64,000 nucleotides of DNA from Actibacterium naphthalenivorans (lineage in GTDB: Bacteria; Pseudomonadota; Alphaproteobacteria; Rhodobacterales; Rhodobacteraceae): positions 186,001-250,000 of the forward strand of contig NZ_JACIEQ010000005.1 in NCBI RefSeq assembly GCF_014196965.1, in the 5' to 3' direction. Under the pieces are notes generated by a model. The model saw nothing but the letters and a program-made list of their open reading frames with translations, did not search any database and was not told where the DNA came from. Below are positions 7,861-16,819 of this stretch, in pieces. Position numbers and translations under genes: made by a program. How positions within the stretch are numbered: the first letter of the stretch is position 1; the number at the start of each line of letters is the position of its first letter.

Positions 7861-8610
7861 TCAAAATCCGGGAGGGTGCGCGCCGCCGTCTGCCGGCCCC
7901 GGCGGCAGGATGACACCGGCGGGAAAGACAACCGGCGCGCGGGCCGCATCGACAAGCCGGGCCAGCGTCGCCGGATCAAGCCCGGCCTGCCCAAGAAACA
8001 CGACGGAGACGCTGGCCCGGCCAAGATGCGCCATCACCGCGCCGGGATCGGCCGCGTCCCGCATCGAAACCGCCCCGGCCCCCAAGCGTGCCGCGGCGGC
8101 GGCGATACCGGCGTGCAGCGCGCGCGGCGCAAGCACGGTGATCGGGCGGCCGATATCGCGCGCCGCCTGCACCGCCAGCCCCAGCGCGGCATCATCCGCA
8201 GCACCCCCGGGAATGAATACGACATCGCCACTGCGCAAGGGCGCGCGTCGATGGCCCAGCAGGATGAGATCGCCCTGCCCCGCGATTTCCGACAGCAGCG
8301 GCAGCACCTGTCCCCGCCGCCGCGAAAAAGACCAGCGCAGCGCGCCGCTTTGCGCCAGCCGCGCCTGAAACGCCTCTGCATCCCGGCGATAGGCGGCCAG
8401 CATCCGCTCCAGGCTCAGCGGCGCCGCGCCAACCGCCTGCGCCCCCCGCCCCGCCGCGCAGGACAGGATCGCCTCTTCCTCGATCAGCAGGCCGACAAGC
8501 TCGCGCTCGGTCTGCCGTGCGAGCCCCACGGCAAAGCCGATCGCGCCTTCGGCATCGGCGAAAGAGGTCGCGCCAAGGATGATGCGGCCGGTTGGCGCGG
8601 GGGTGATCAT
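7861..8610 (-). CDS. UspA-like protein coupled to the Lon-type protease
   Basis: A 249-residue protein beginning MITPAPTGRIILGATSF. It has two Rossmann-like halves: an N-terminal helix with FAVGLARQTERELVGLLIEEE and a C-terminal VSVVFLGQAGLDPATLARLV segment. That layout is reminiscent of a degenerate tandem universal-stress-protein fold, but the ATP-binding G-x2-G-x9-G-S/T motif is not clear. Its ATG overlaps the stop of the Lon-type protease (ATGA, 8607-8610), so the two are co-translated. It may be an adaptor or regulator of that protease; this is inference from coupling only. Confidence 0.65.
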   Translation of the reverse strand: MITPAPTGRIILGATSFADAEGAIGFAVGLARQTERELVGLLIEEEAILSCAAGRGAQAVGAAPLSLERMLAAYRRDAEAFQARLAQSGALRWSFSRRRGQVLPLLSEIAGQGDLILLGHRRAPLRSGDVVFIPGGAADDAALGLAVQAARDIGRPITVLAPRALHAGIAAAAARLGAGAVSMRDAADPGAVMAHLGRASVSVVFLGQAGLDPATLARLVDAARAPVVFPAGVILPPGPADGGAHPPGF

Positions 8611-11057
8611 GCCTCGCCCCCGTCGGAATTACCCTGCCGGGGTGTCGCGATGAATCCCTTCCGGGCCTCGGCGAAGGCGCGCAGCCTGTCTTCGGCGAGG
8701 CGGTTGATGCTGTCGCCCTCATACAGACCATCGGGCAGGCGCTGCCCGGCGGGGCGGTCCGTCAGCAGGGTCAGCCCTTGGGCCACGGTGCGGATGGGGA
8801 TGATGCGGAACGCCCCCTCGGCGACCGCGTCGACGACCCGTTGGCGCAGCGCCAGATGCTGGATGTTGGCATGCGGGATCAGCACGCCCTGCCGCCCGGT
8901 CAGCCCGCGCGCGGCGCAGATATCGAAGAACCCCTCGATCTTTTCGTTCACGCCGCCGATGGCCTGTATATCACCGAACTGATTGACCGATCCGGTCACC
9001 GCGAAGGACTGATCGATCGCCACGCCCGACAGGGCCGACAACAGCGCGAAAAGTTCCGCCGCAGAGGCGCTGTCACCATCCACGCCGCCATAGCTTTGTT
9101 CGAACACGATGCTGGCCCAGAGCGACATCGGGATGTCCGGCGCGAAATTCGTGGCAAGAAAGCCCGACAGGATCATCACGCCCTTGGAATGCAGCGGCCC
9201 GCCCAGTTCTGCCTCGCGCTCGATATCCACAACCTTGCCGGTGCCCACGCGCACCCGCGCCGTGACCCGCGACGGCCGGCCGAAGCGGAAGCCGCCCAGT
9301 TCCAGCACCGAGAGCGCGTTGATCTGGCCGACCCGCGCGTCTTCGGTATCAATCAGAAGAATATCGCGGGTGATCGCCTCATGGCTCAACTCTCGCACCC
9401 GGCCGGCGCGGATTTCGGCGGCGGCGACGGCCTGATCGATCTCGACATCGCGGATCGCGGGCTGACCCGTGCGGCCCGCCCAATAATCAGCCTCGCGCAG
9501 AATGTCGGAGATCCGGTCGATATTCAGCGTCATCCGTTCACTGTCATCGGCAATCCGGGTGCTTTCCAGCAGCGCCCGCGCCACACCCGCCGCCGACAGC
9601 GGCCGTATCCCCGCCTTGCGCGCGATGGAGCCCAGAAGCCGGGCGTAGTGATCGGTGGCCTCGGGCGTGCGCGGCACCGCATCATTGAAATCGGCCTGCA
9701 GCTTGAACAGCGTGGCGAAGTCCGGATCGACCGCCGCCAGCAGGTAGTAAAGCACGCGGTCCCCCACCAGGATCACCCGCACGTCCAGCGCAATCGGGTC
9801 CGGCTCGAGCGAGACGGTGGAGATGAGGCTCATCTCCTCGCCCGCCGAGATGATGCTGATCTTGCCGGTCTTGAGGCTGCGCTTCAGCGCGCCCCAGGCG
9901 AAAGGCTCGCTCAGCAGGGCGCGCGCGTCCAGGATCAGATAGCCGCCGTTGGCGCGTTGCAGCGCGCCCGGCTTTATCATGGTGAAATCGGTGAACAACG
10001 CGCCCATCTGGCTGGCATGCTCGACCCGGCCGATCAGATTGGCCAGGGTCGGCAGGCTTTCCTCGACGATCGGCGCGCCGGCCGGATCATCCGCGGTATG
10101 CGACACCATCGGGTTGACGACATAGCGCCGGAACTGGGGTTTGGCGAAATGCCGGCTCGTGGCGACGGGAAACGCCCCGGCCTGCGGGCCATCCTCGCGG
10201 ATCAGGAACAGTTCGGGGTTTTCGATCAGATCCTTGCGCACCCCGGCAATGTATTTTTCGATCACCTCGACGCCGCGCAGATCGTGAAAGGCCTGGGCGA
10301 TGGCCGCATCCACGCCTTCCTCGGCCAGCGCCAGGTTCAGCTCTTCGACACGTGCCCGGCTGGCCTTCTGATAGCGGGGAAGCTCTTTCATAACCTCCTC
10401 CATCTCGCGCCGGGTCTGATCGACCTGCTTCTCGATCTCCTGTTGCCGCGCCTTGGGCAGCTTTTCGAACTTGTCCGGCGAAATAACCGCCCCGTCGCGC
10501 ATCGCGGCCACCGCATAGCCCATCGGGGTGCGCAGGATTGCCACGTCGCGGCCGCGCGCACGCTCGAACAGCGCGCCCATCGCCGCTTCGTGCTTTTCCG
10601 AGAATTCCTGCTCGATGGCATGGCGGCGGCTTTGGTAATCGTCGGATTCGAACAGCGTGGGAATGTCATTGGCCAGATCGTCGATCAGCGTTTCCATGGC
10701 GTGCTTCAGGCGCTGCGCCATCCCGGGGGCCAACCGCATCGCCCGTGGCTTGTGCGGCGCGTCGAAGTTGTTGACATAGACCCAGTCGTCGGGCACCGCG
10801 CGTTTCTGTGCGGCGGGCGCCAGAACCTCGCGCGTGGCATCGTGGCGGCCGCTTCCGGGCGTGCCCAGCACGAACAGGTTGAAATCGCTGTGCCGCGTCT
10901 CGGCGGCCATGCGGATGGCATCAAGCGCGCGGTCCTGACCCAGCCAGCCGTCGAGCGGCGGCAGATCCCGCGTTGTGTCAAAGGCAAAGGCGCCTTTGTC
11001 GAAACCTGCGGACAGGGCCGCCGGTTCCAGTGCTGCGGGCTTTGGCGGATGCGGCAT
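8607..11057 (-). CDS. Lon-type ATP-dependent protease (AAA_32 / LonB-YcbZ-like)
   Basis: An 816-residue protein of the Lon-related family with an N-terminal AAA_32-type region and a C-terminal Lon protease domain. A P-loop variant GTPGSGRHD lies near residues 62-70 (arginine in place of the usual lysine, as in this family). The serine-lysine dyad is visible: Ser663 in GGVDGDSASAAE and Lys706 in NEKIEGFF, spaced 43 residues exactly as in E. coli Lon (679/722). The start at 11057 has GAGGG upstream. It should degrade cytoplasmic proteins, with ATP use uncertain. The UspA-like gene overlaps its stop. Confidence 0.9.
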   Translation of the reverse strand: MPHPPKPAALEPAALSAGFDKGAFAFDTTRDLPPLDGWLGQDRALDAIRMAAETRHSDFNLFVLGTPGSGRHDATREVLAPAAQKRAVPDDWVYVNNFDAPHKPRAMRLAPGMAQRLKHAMETLIDDLANDIPTLFESDDYQSRRHAIEQEFSEKHEAAMGALFERARGRDVAILRTPMGYAVAAMRDGAVISPDKFEKLPKARQQEIEKQVDQTRREMEEVMKELPRYQKASRARVEELNLALAEEGVDAAIAQAFHDLRGVEVIEKYIAGVRKDLIENPELFLIREDGPQAGAFPVATSRHFAKPQFRRYVVNPMVSHTADDPAGAPIVEESLPTLANLIGRVEHASQMGALFTDFTMIKPGALQRANGGYLILDARALLSEPFAWGALKRSLKTGKISIISAGEEMSLISTVSLEPDPIALDVRVILVGDRVLYYLLAAVDPDFATLFKLQADFNDAVPRTPEATDHYARLLGSIARKAGIRPLSAAGVARALLESTRIADDSERMTLNIDRISDILREADYWAGRTGQPAIRDVEIDQAVAAAEIRAGRVRELSHEAITRDILLIDTEDARVGQINALSVLELGGFRFGRPSRVTARVRVGTGKVVDIEREAELGGPLHSKGVMILSGFLATNFAPDIPMSLWASIVFEQSYGGVDGDSASAAELFALLSALSGVAIDQSFAVTGSVNQFGDIQAIGGVNEKIEGFFDICAARGLTGRQGVLIPHANIQHLALRQRVVDAVAEGAFRIIPIRTVAQGLTLLTDRPAGQRLPDGLYEGDSINRLAEDRLRAFAEARKGFIATPRQGNSDGGEA

Positions 11058-11154
11058 CGGGCCCTCGTGTGACTGGTTGCGATCCGGTGTCACCAAACAT
11101 GCTTCGGGATCCGGTGCCTTGAGTCAAATCAACTGGCCCGCGATTGCGGTGATC

Positions 11155-11808
11155 CTACTGCCGGACCATGCTGAGCGCCCAGGCCAGCCGCGCGGCCGCC
11201 TCGACACCGTCGATGACGTTGACCGGCATCTCGGCCCGCGCGGTCTCAAGCAGGGTCACCATTCCGGCACAACCCAGCACCACGCTTTCGACGCCGTCCA
11301 TTTCCACCGCGCGGCGCATTTCGGCCAGCACGCGGGGGGCCGCCTCGGCCGGGTTGTCTTCCAGATCAAGCACGCGAACCCCGCTCGCCCGCACCCGGAC
11401 CAGGGCGCCGGACAGGCCGTAAGAGCGGATGTTGTTTTCAAGAATGGGAACCGACACGCTCAGCGTTGTCACCACCGAAAACCTTGCCCCGGCCAGCGCG
11501 GCAAGGTGATAGGCCGCCTGCCCGATCCCGATCACCGGGCAGGCCGCCAGCGCGCGCGCCTCGGCCAGGCCGGTATCGTCAAAACAGCCGATCACGATCG
11601 CCGCGGCGCCATCATCCGATGCCTTTTGCACCAGATGCAAAAGCGGCGGCACCGCCCGGTCGCCATCCTGCGGCCCCTCGATCGCGGCGGGGCCACCGGT
11701 GGATGTCCAGCCCTCGAAAGCCGCGCCGGGCACGGCGGCACGGGCCGATGCCAGCATCGCGCGGGTCATCGCCTGGGTGCTGTTGGGGTTGATGAAGACG
11801 ATGGTCAT
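11155..11808 (-). CDS. Hydantoin / Asp-Glu racemase family protein
   Basis: A 217-residue cytosolic enzyme starting MTIVFINPNSTQAMT, the standard opening of the hydantoin-racemase branch of the Asp/Glu racemase superfamily. Two catalytic cysteines sit in VIGCFDD and VLGCAGM, and the loop NPNST binds substrate. It would interconvert D- and L-isomers of a 5-substituted hydantoin or related compound. It is the last gene of the polyamine-type ABC operon (six-base gap after the permease gene), so the importer probably brings in a nitrogen-rich compound processed by this enzyme; that link is inferred. Confidence 0.85.
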   Translation of the reverse strand: MTIVFINPNSTQAMTRAMLASARAAVPGAAFEGWTSTGGPAAIEGPQDGDRAVPPLLHLVQKASDDGAAAIVIGCFDDTGLAEARALAACPVIGIGQAAYHLAALAGARFSVVTTLSVSVPILENNIRSYGLSGALVRVRASGVRVLDLEDNPAEAAPRVLAEMRRAVEMDGVESVVLGCAGMVTLLETARAEMPVNVIDGVEAAARLAWALSMVRQ

Positions 11809-11814
11809 GCCCGG

Positions 11815-12654
11815 TCAGATCATGCCCTTGCCCGCGTCCGACCCTGCCCGAGACCGGCGCCGGGTGGCGATCCGCGCGGTCAGCAGGAACACGGCGATGA
11901 TGAACAGCGAAAACACCGTGGTCAGCGTGCCCAGCGCGTAGAGGACGGGGGATGTGACATTCGTCGTCATCCCGTAGATCTCCAGCGGCAGGGTGTTGTA
12001 GCTGCCGGCGGTCAGCAGGGTGCGCGCGAATTCGTCATAGGACAGGGTAAAGCCGAACAGCGCCACGCCGATCAGCGAGGGCGCGATGATCGGGATGACC
12101 ACATGGCGCAGGGTCTGCCATGCGGTCGCGCCCTGATCGCGGGCGGCTTCCTCATAGCTTTTGTCAAAGCGGTTGAAGACCGCGAACATGATCAGCAGGC
12201 CGAAGGGCAGCGTCCATGTCAGCTGCGCGCCAAAGCCCGAGGTGGCCCAGTGCACGGTCAGCCCGAGCTGCGAAAAGATCAGCCCCACCCCGAGCGAAAT
12301 CAGGATCGACGGGATCACCAGTGCCGTGATGATCAGATAGAACACCACGTTCGAGCCCGCAAAGCGCTTGCGGAACGCCAGCCCGCCCATCACCGAGACC
12401 ACGACCGTGGTCACCATCACCATCAGCCCCAGCACGAGGCTGCGCGCGAAAGAGCCCCAGATATCGCCCACCGCCTGCTGCTCGAACAGGTTGAAGAACC
12501 AATGGGTCGATACCCCGTTCATCGGGAAGGTCAGCCCCCCGTTCGGCCCCTGGAACGACAGGATGCCGATGGTCAGCGTCGGGCCGTAGAGAAACAGCAG
12601 GAACAGGCAGAAAAACGCGGCGAGAACGTAGAAAGACCGGGGGCGCGGTTCCAT
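11815..12654 (-). CDS. ABC transporter permease, PotC-like (first polyamine-type operon)
   Basis: A 279-residue inner-membrane permease with about six hydrophobic segments and the EAA loop EEAARDQGATAWQTLRHVVIP near residue 190. It pairs with the PotB-like gene; their coding regions overlap by one base (TGATG at 12652-12656), which sets the start at 12654 rather than the longer frame. It forms the membrane channel with PotB and PotA homologues and takes substrate from the binding protein at 13576-14847. Family members carry polyamines, opines or other small cationic/nitrogenous compounds. Confidence 0.92.
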   Translation of the reverse strand: MEPRPRSFYVLAAFFCLFLLFLYGPTLTIGILSFQGPNGGLTFPMNGVSTHWFFNLFEQQAVGDIWGSFARSLVLGLMVMVTTVVVSVMGGLAFRKRFAGSNVVFYLIITALVIPSILISLGVGLIFSQLGLTVHWATSGFGAQLTWTLPFGLLIMFAVFNRFDKSYEEAARDQGATAWQTLRHVVIPIIAPSLIGVALFGFTLSYDEFARTLLTAGSYNTLPLEIYGMTTNVTSPVLYALGTLTTVFSLFIIAVFLLTARIATRRRSRAGSDAGKGMI

Positions 12655-13517
12655 CACAGCTCCTTTCGGATATCGACAAAGCGCAGCAGCAGGCCGATCA
12701 CGATCAGCACCGTCGCCAGAAGCACCACGGCGGTGGCCGCGGCCGAGGGGTATTGCAGCAGCGCGATGTCGTTGGAGATCAGCCGCCCGACATTGGCCGA
12801 CTGGCTGCCCGACATGAAGCGCACGGTGATGAAATCGCCCATCACCAGCGTGACTACGAAAATGGTGCCGATCATGATGCCCGGCTTGGACAGCGGGATG
12901 ATCACGTTCCACATGATCTGCGCGCCGGTGGCGCCCGCGTCGCGCGCGGCCTCGATCAGGGATTTGTCGATCCGCATCATCGTGTTGAAGATCGGCACCA
13001 CCATGAACAGCGTGTAAAGATGCACGAACGCCAGGATCACCGCGAAATCGGAATAGAGCAGCCAATCCAGCGGCGTGTCGATCACCCCGGCCGAGATCAG
13101 CGCCGAATTGGCGATACCGTTGCGCCCCAGAAACGGGATCCATGAGATCATGCGGATGATGTTCGAGGTCCAGAACGGAATCGTGCACAGCAGGAACAGC
13201 GCGATCTGCCAGGTCTGGCTGCGCACATGGAAAGCCAGGAAATAGGCCACGGTAAACCCGATCAGCAGGGTGCAGGCCCAGGTGATGACCGCGTATTTGA
13301 ACGTGTTCAGGAACACCTTGTAGGTGACGGGAGAGCCGAACAGGAATTCGTAATTCTCGAAGTCGAACGCCGGGACGATGGAAAATTCAGTCGCCTGCCA
13401 GAAGCTGACGATCACGATCATCACGATCGGCAGAACCAGAAACAGGGTCAGCACCAGCGTGAGCGGAGAGGCCAGAAGCCATCCCGAAACGGTCGGACGC
13501 GACAGAAATCTTTGCAT
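12654..13517 (-). CDS. ABC transporter permease, PotB-like (first polyamine-type operon)
   Basis: A 287-residue inner-membrane protein with a cytoplasmic N-terminus and six membrane segments. The EAA motif, EAARDAGATGAQIMWNVIIP, follows residue 190. It lies between the binding-protein gene, from which a stem-loop at 13542-13566 separates it, and the PotC-like gene which it overlaps by one base. It forms half of the translocation channel. Confidence 0.92.
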   Translation of the reverse strand: MQRFLSRPTVSGWLLASPLTLVLTLFLVLPIVMIVIVSFWQATEFSIVPAFDFENYEFLFGSPVTYKVFLNTFKYAVITWACTLLIGFTVAYFLAFHVRSQTWQIALFLLCTIPFWTSNIIRMISWIPFLGRNGIANSALISAGVIDTPLDWLLYSDFAVILAFVHLYTLFMVVPIFNTMMRIDKSLIEAARDAGATGAQIMWNVIIPLSKPGIMIGTIFVVTLVMGDFITVRFMSGSQSANVGRLISNDIALLQYPSAAATAVVLLATVLIVIGLLLRFVDIRKEL

Positions 13518-13541
13518 GGGATCATCCAGCGGAAGGTGGAT

Positions 13542-13566
13542 CGGGGGCGCCGCACGGGCGCCCCCG
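13542..13566 (-). terminator. Stem-loop between binding-protein and permease genes
   Basis: A perfect nine-base inverted repeat CGGGGGCGC / GCGCCCCCG with a seven-base loop, placed just after the binding-protein stop codon and before the PotB-like start. No U-tract follows, so it more likely stabilises the upstream message or partly attenuates transcription than ends it. Confidence 0.6.
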
Positions 13567-13575
13567 GTTGTGAGA

Positions 13576-14847
13576 TCAGGCCGCGATGAACTCGTTCCAC
13601 TTGCGAACCATATACTGGTTCTCGTCCATCACCGCGTTCCAGCAGGCGACGGCGCCCATACGGTCGTAGAACGAACCGCCGTCGCGCACCGCGCCCGCCT
13701 TTTCCATCACCTGCCCGAAGGGGTTGGTGATATCGCCCTCTGCCGGCTTGCCCTCGAACCAGAAGCCCCACTCATCGGCCGTCATGTAGTTCTTGGAGGT
13801 TTCGGGCACGGCCGAATAATAGCCCTGACGCATCAGGAAGCCGCCGACCCAGCCGTCGAGATACCAGTTGATGTATTCATAGGCCGCTTCCAGCTCGAGC
13901 CCGGTCAGGTTCTTCGACAGGCCGATACCGCCGCCCCAGCTGCGGTAGCCTTCCTTCAGCGGCTGATAGACGCAGGGGATGCCCTTGGATTTTACCGCGG
14001 TGATCGCGGGCGACCACATCGACTGGATGACGACCTCGCCCGAGGCCATCAGGTTGACGGATTCGTCGAAGCTTTTCCAGAAGGCGCGGAACTGGCCGGC
14101 CTTCTTGGCCTCGGTGAAGATCGCCATGGTCTTGTCGATCTCTTCGCGGGTCATGTTGCCCTTGTCGCCATAGGCGATCTCGCCCATCGCCTCGCAGACC
14201 ATCGCCGCGTCCATGATCCCGATCGACGAGATGTCGAGGATGCTGGCCTTGCCCTTGAATTCCGGGTTCAGCAGCTCTGCCCATGTATTGATCGGGCGGC
14301 CGATCAGATCGGGGCGGATGCCCAGCGTATCGGCATTGTAGATCGTCGGAATCAGCGTCATCCAGCCTGATTCGTAGTCCACGAATTCAGTGCCGCCGGG
14401 GCCCTCGACAAAGCCCACGGTGTGGGGCGCCGTACCTTGGGCGATCTCGCTTTCGGGGGTCAGTTTGCCGTTGCGGAAGATGCCCACGATCTTGTCGTAG
14501 TTCTTGATCTTGCCGGTATCCATCGCCTGCAGGTTGCCGGTCGGCCAGACCTTCTTGCAGATCCAGTATTCGATATCGGCGATGTCGAAACTGCCCGGCT
14601 GGGTCGCGGCGCGCTGGGTGACGCTGTCGGAATCGAGCGCCGTCATCTCCAGTGTGAAGCCCAGATCCTCTTTCACCTTGTCGGCCACCTCATTGAGGTT
14701 CGACACCCCGGTGCCGAACTGGCGCAGCGTCACGTCCTTGATGTTCTGCGCCCAGATCATCGGCGCGCCCAGCGTGCTGGCGCCCACGGCGGTTGCGGCC
14801 CCTTTCAAAATGCTGCGGCGGCTGAGTTTCCCTGTCGTTATCGTCAT
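13576..14847 (-). CDS. ABC transporter substrate-binding protein (PotD/PotF-like)
   Basis: A 423-residue periplasmic protein with a twin-arginine signal (KLSRRSILKGAATAVG; cleavage likely after WAQ near residue 34). The rest is a bilobal type-2 binding fold of the spermidine/putrescine group, with blocks such as DIADIEYWICKK and MWSPAITAVKSKGIP. It supplies substrate to the permeases downstream. The first gene of the operon, the ATPase, lies 33 bases upstream. The ligand is not evident from sequence; the linked racemase argues for a hydantoin-like or amino-acid-derived compound. Confidence 0.9.
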   Translation of the reverse strand: MTITTGKLSRRSILKGAATAVGASTLGAPMIWAQNIKDVTLRQFGTGVSNLNEVADKVKEDLGFTLEMTALDSDSVTQRAATQPGSFDIADIEYWICKKVWPTGNLQAMDTGKIKNYDKIVGIFRNGKLTPESEIAQGTAPHTVGFVEGPGGTEFVDYESGWMTLIPTIYNADTLGIRPDLIGRPINTWAELLNPEFKGKASILDISSIGIMDAAMVCEAMGEIAYGDKGNMTREEIDKTMAIFTEAKKAGQFRAFWKSFDESVNLMASGEVVIQSMWSPAITAVKSKGIPCVYQPLKEGYRSWGGGIGLSKNLTGLELEAAYEYINWYLDGWVGGFLMRQGYYSAVPETSKNYMTADEWGFWFEGKPAEGDITNPFGQVMEKAGAVRDGGSFYDRMGAVACWNAVMDENQYMVRKWNEFIAA

Positions 14848-14880
14848 GCTGTTCTCCTGTTGGTTTTCGCGTTTGCTCGG

Positions 14881-15867
14881 TCAGGCCTTCAAGGGATGAA
14901 GCTGCCCTGTCTCCCATGTCAGACCGATCCGGTCGCCCGGCTGTCTGGGATTGTTGAAAAAGATCGCTTCGGGCACCTGGGCGACCAGTTCCTGATCCCC
15001 CATGATCCGCGCGTTCAGCGATACATGCGTGCCCTGATATTCGATGCCCGTGACGCTGGCCTCGACCAGCCCGGTGCCGGGGCCCGTCACCTGCACCGCG
15101 TCGCTGCGGATGGCGAACGTCCCCTCCGGCAGGCCGACAACATTGTGCCCGCCCATGAACCGCGCCACGAACTCCGTCTTCGGGGCGTTGTAGACCTCGC
15201 GCGCGGGGCCGGCCTGTTCGATTACCGCGTTGTTCATCACCACGATCTCGTCGGCCAGGGCCAGCGCCTCGTCCTGGCCGTGGGTAACGTGCAGAAAGGT
15301 GATGCCAAGCTCGCGCTGCAGCTTCTTCAGCTCGCTGCGCATGCGGATACGCAGGAACGGGTCCAGCGCCGAAAGCGGTTCATCCAGCAGCAGCACCTGC
15401 GGCCGCGTGATCAGGGCGCGGGCCAGCGCGACCCGCTGCTGCTGACCGCCCGAAAGCTGATCCGGCATGCGGTCGCCAAAGGCGGTCATGTCCACCAGCT
15501 CCAGCATCTCGCCCGCTTTGGCGGTGCGCTCGGCGCTGGAAACGCCCTTCATCTTCAGGCTGAAGGCGACATTGTCGGTAACGCTGAGATGCGGAAACAG
15601 TGCATAGCTCTGGAACATCATCGCGGTACCGCGTTTTGCCGGCGGCAGCGCCGAAATATCACGCCCGCCCAGCAGAATGGATCCGTCCGAAACCGCCTCG
15701 TGCCCGGCGATCATCCGCAGGGTCGAGGATTTGCCGCAGCCCGAGGGGCCGAGCAGGCAGGCATAGGTGCCCGGTTTGAACCGGTGGTTGATCGCATCCA
15801 CCGCCACGGTCGTACCGTAACGCTTGGTCAGCGACACCAGTTCAAGATCAAGTTTGGCGTTTTCCAT
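14881..15867 (-). CDS. ABC transporter ATP-binding protein, PotA-like
   Basis: A 328-residue cytoplasmic ATPase. Walker A is GPSGCGKS (residues 40-47), the signature is LSGGQQQRVALARAL, and Walker B is VLLLDEPLSALD. After residue 240 comes a TOBE-type domain. It powers uptake for the operon. The start is set at 15867, where MENAKLDLELV begins; the longer frame to 15921 runs into the promoter region. It is the first gene after the divergent promoter shared with the GntR regulator. Confidence 0.92.
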   Translation of the reverse strand: MENAKLDLELVSLTKRYGTTVAVDAINHRFKPGTYACLLGPSGCGKSSTLRMIAGHEAVSDGSILLGGRDISALPPAKRGTAMMFQSYALFPHLSVTDNVAFSLKMKGVSSAERTAKAGEMLELVDMTAFGDRMPDQLSGGQQQRVALARALITRPQVLLLDEPLSALDPFLRIRMRSELKKLQRELGITFLHVTHGQDEALALADEIVVMNNAVIEQAGPAREVYNAPKTEFVARFMGGHNVVGLPEGTFAIRSDAVQVTGPGTGLVEASVTGIEYQGTHVSLNARIMGDQELVAQVPEAIFFNNPRQPGDRIGLTWETGQLHPLKA

Positions 15868-16011
15868 CGGCCCCCCGCGCTTGTTGCGTTCTTTTGAGCC
15901 GCGCAACATGGCGCGCGACAATGACGAACAGCGCCGGGGACCGGGCCATGCCGCGAGTTGGCGCGTTTTTAAGCAAAAGTTGATTGCGCCGATTAATTAT
16001 CGAACACAGTG

Positions 16012-16021
16012 TTGTATACAA
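16012..16021. promoter_or_regulatory. Probable GntR (FCD-type) operator
   Basis: The perfect palindrome TTGTATACAA sits in the 238-base gap between the leftward ABC operon and the rightward gntR gene. FCD-subfamily GntR regulators typically recognise TNGTNNNACNA-like palindromes, so this is a natural site for control of both directions. Confidence 0.5.
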
Positions 16022-16105
16022 TAAGGATATATTACGGATGCAAAATCGGCGCCGCTTGTCGACCCATGCCAGGTCTGGCACATGATCGGAACGAGGATCA
16101 GTGAT

Positions 16106-16819
16106 ATGAACAAGCCCGCCCGTCCGGCCCCCAAGGAACTCAAGCAAAACGCGGCCAGTGCCACCGTCGCCGAAGGGCTGGAGCTTGCCATTCACGAACA
16201 CCGGCTGGCCCCCGGCACCAAGCTGGGCGAAGACGAGATCGGCGAGATCTATGGCGTATCCCGCACCGTCGTACGCTCTGCCTTGCAGGCACTGGCGCAT
16301 GAGCAGCTTGTTCAGATCGAGCGCCACCGCGGCGCGTTCGTGGCACAGCCCAGCCTGCGCGAGGCGCGCGAGGTGTTCGAGGCACGCGAGCTGCTGGAAC
16401 CCCGCACCGCCCATTCCGCGGCACTGCGCGCCGTCCCCGAGGATATCGAGCGTCTGCGCCGGCATATCGAAGATGAACATGCTGCCCTTGCCGCATCCGA
16501 CAGTGGCCGGGCCGTGCGCCTGTCGGGTCTGTTTCACATCGAGATTTCGCGGATCGCGGATCAGAACACCATCGCGGGGTTCATCGAAACCCTGATCGCG
16601 CGCTCTTCGCTGATCATCGCGCTGTACTGGCGGCGTGAAAGCGCGCTGTGCGAAAGCCATGCGCATCACGCGCTGCTGGAAGCGATCGCTGCCAATGACG
16701 CCAAGCAGGCCGAAGAGCTGATGCGCAGCCATCTGGTGGATCTGCATTCGGCGCTGGACCTGCGTGAAAAAGGCGCCGCGCCCCGCTCGTTGAAAGAGGC
16801 GCTGATTGGACCGGGTTGA
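16106..16819 (+). CDS. GntR family transcriptional regulator (FCD domain)
   Basis: A 237-residue regulator. An N-terminal winged helix (residues about 10-75; SRTVVRSALQALAHEQLVQIERHRGAF) is followed by an all-helical FCD ligand domain with the metal-binding pattern of Asp/His residues (LFHIEISRIADQNT, ESHAHHALLEAI). The start at 16106 has GAGG nine bases upstream. It is divergent from the polyamine-type ABC/racemase operon and is the likely regulator of it, probably sensing the imported compound or a breakdown product. Confidence 0.9.
   Translation: MNKPARPAPKELKQNAASATVAEGLELAIHEHRLAPGTKLGEDEIGEIYGVSRTVVRSALQALAHEQLVQIERHRGAFVAQPSLREAREVFEARELLEPRTAHSAALRAVPEDIERLRRHIEDEHAALAASDSGRAVRLSGLFHIEISRIADQNTIAGFIETLIARSSLIIALYWRRESALCESHAHHALLEAIAANDAKQAEELMRSHLVDLHSALDLREKGAAPRSLKEALIGPG

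Noticed and set aside
8778-11072. A 764-codon open frame on the plus strand opposite the Lon-type protease gene
   Set aside because: It is a GC-bias shadow: its composition (R, H, G, Q-rich) and lack of domains contrast with the clear Lon domain on the other strand.
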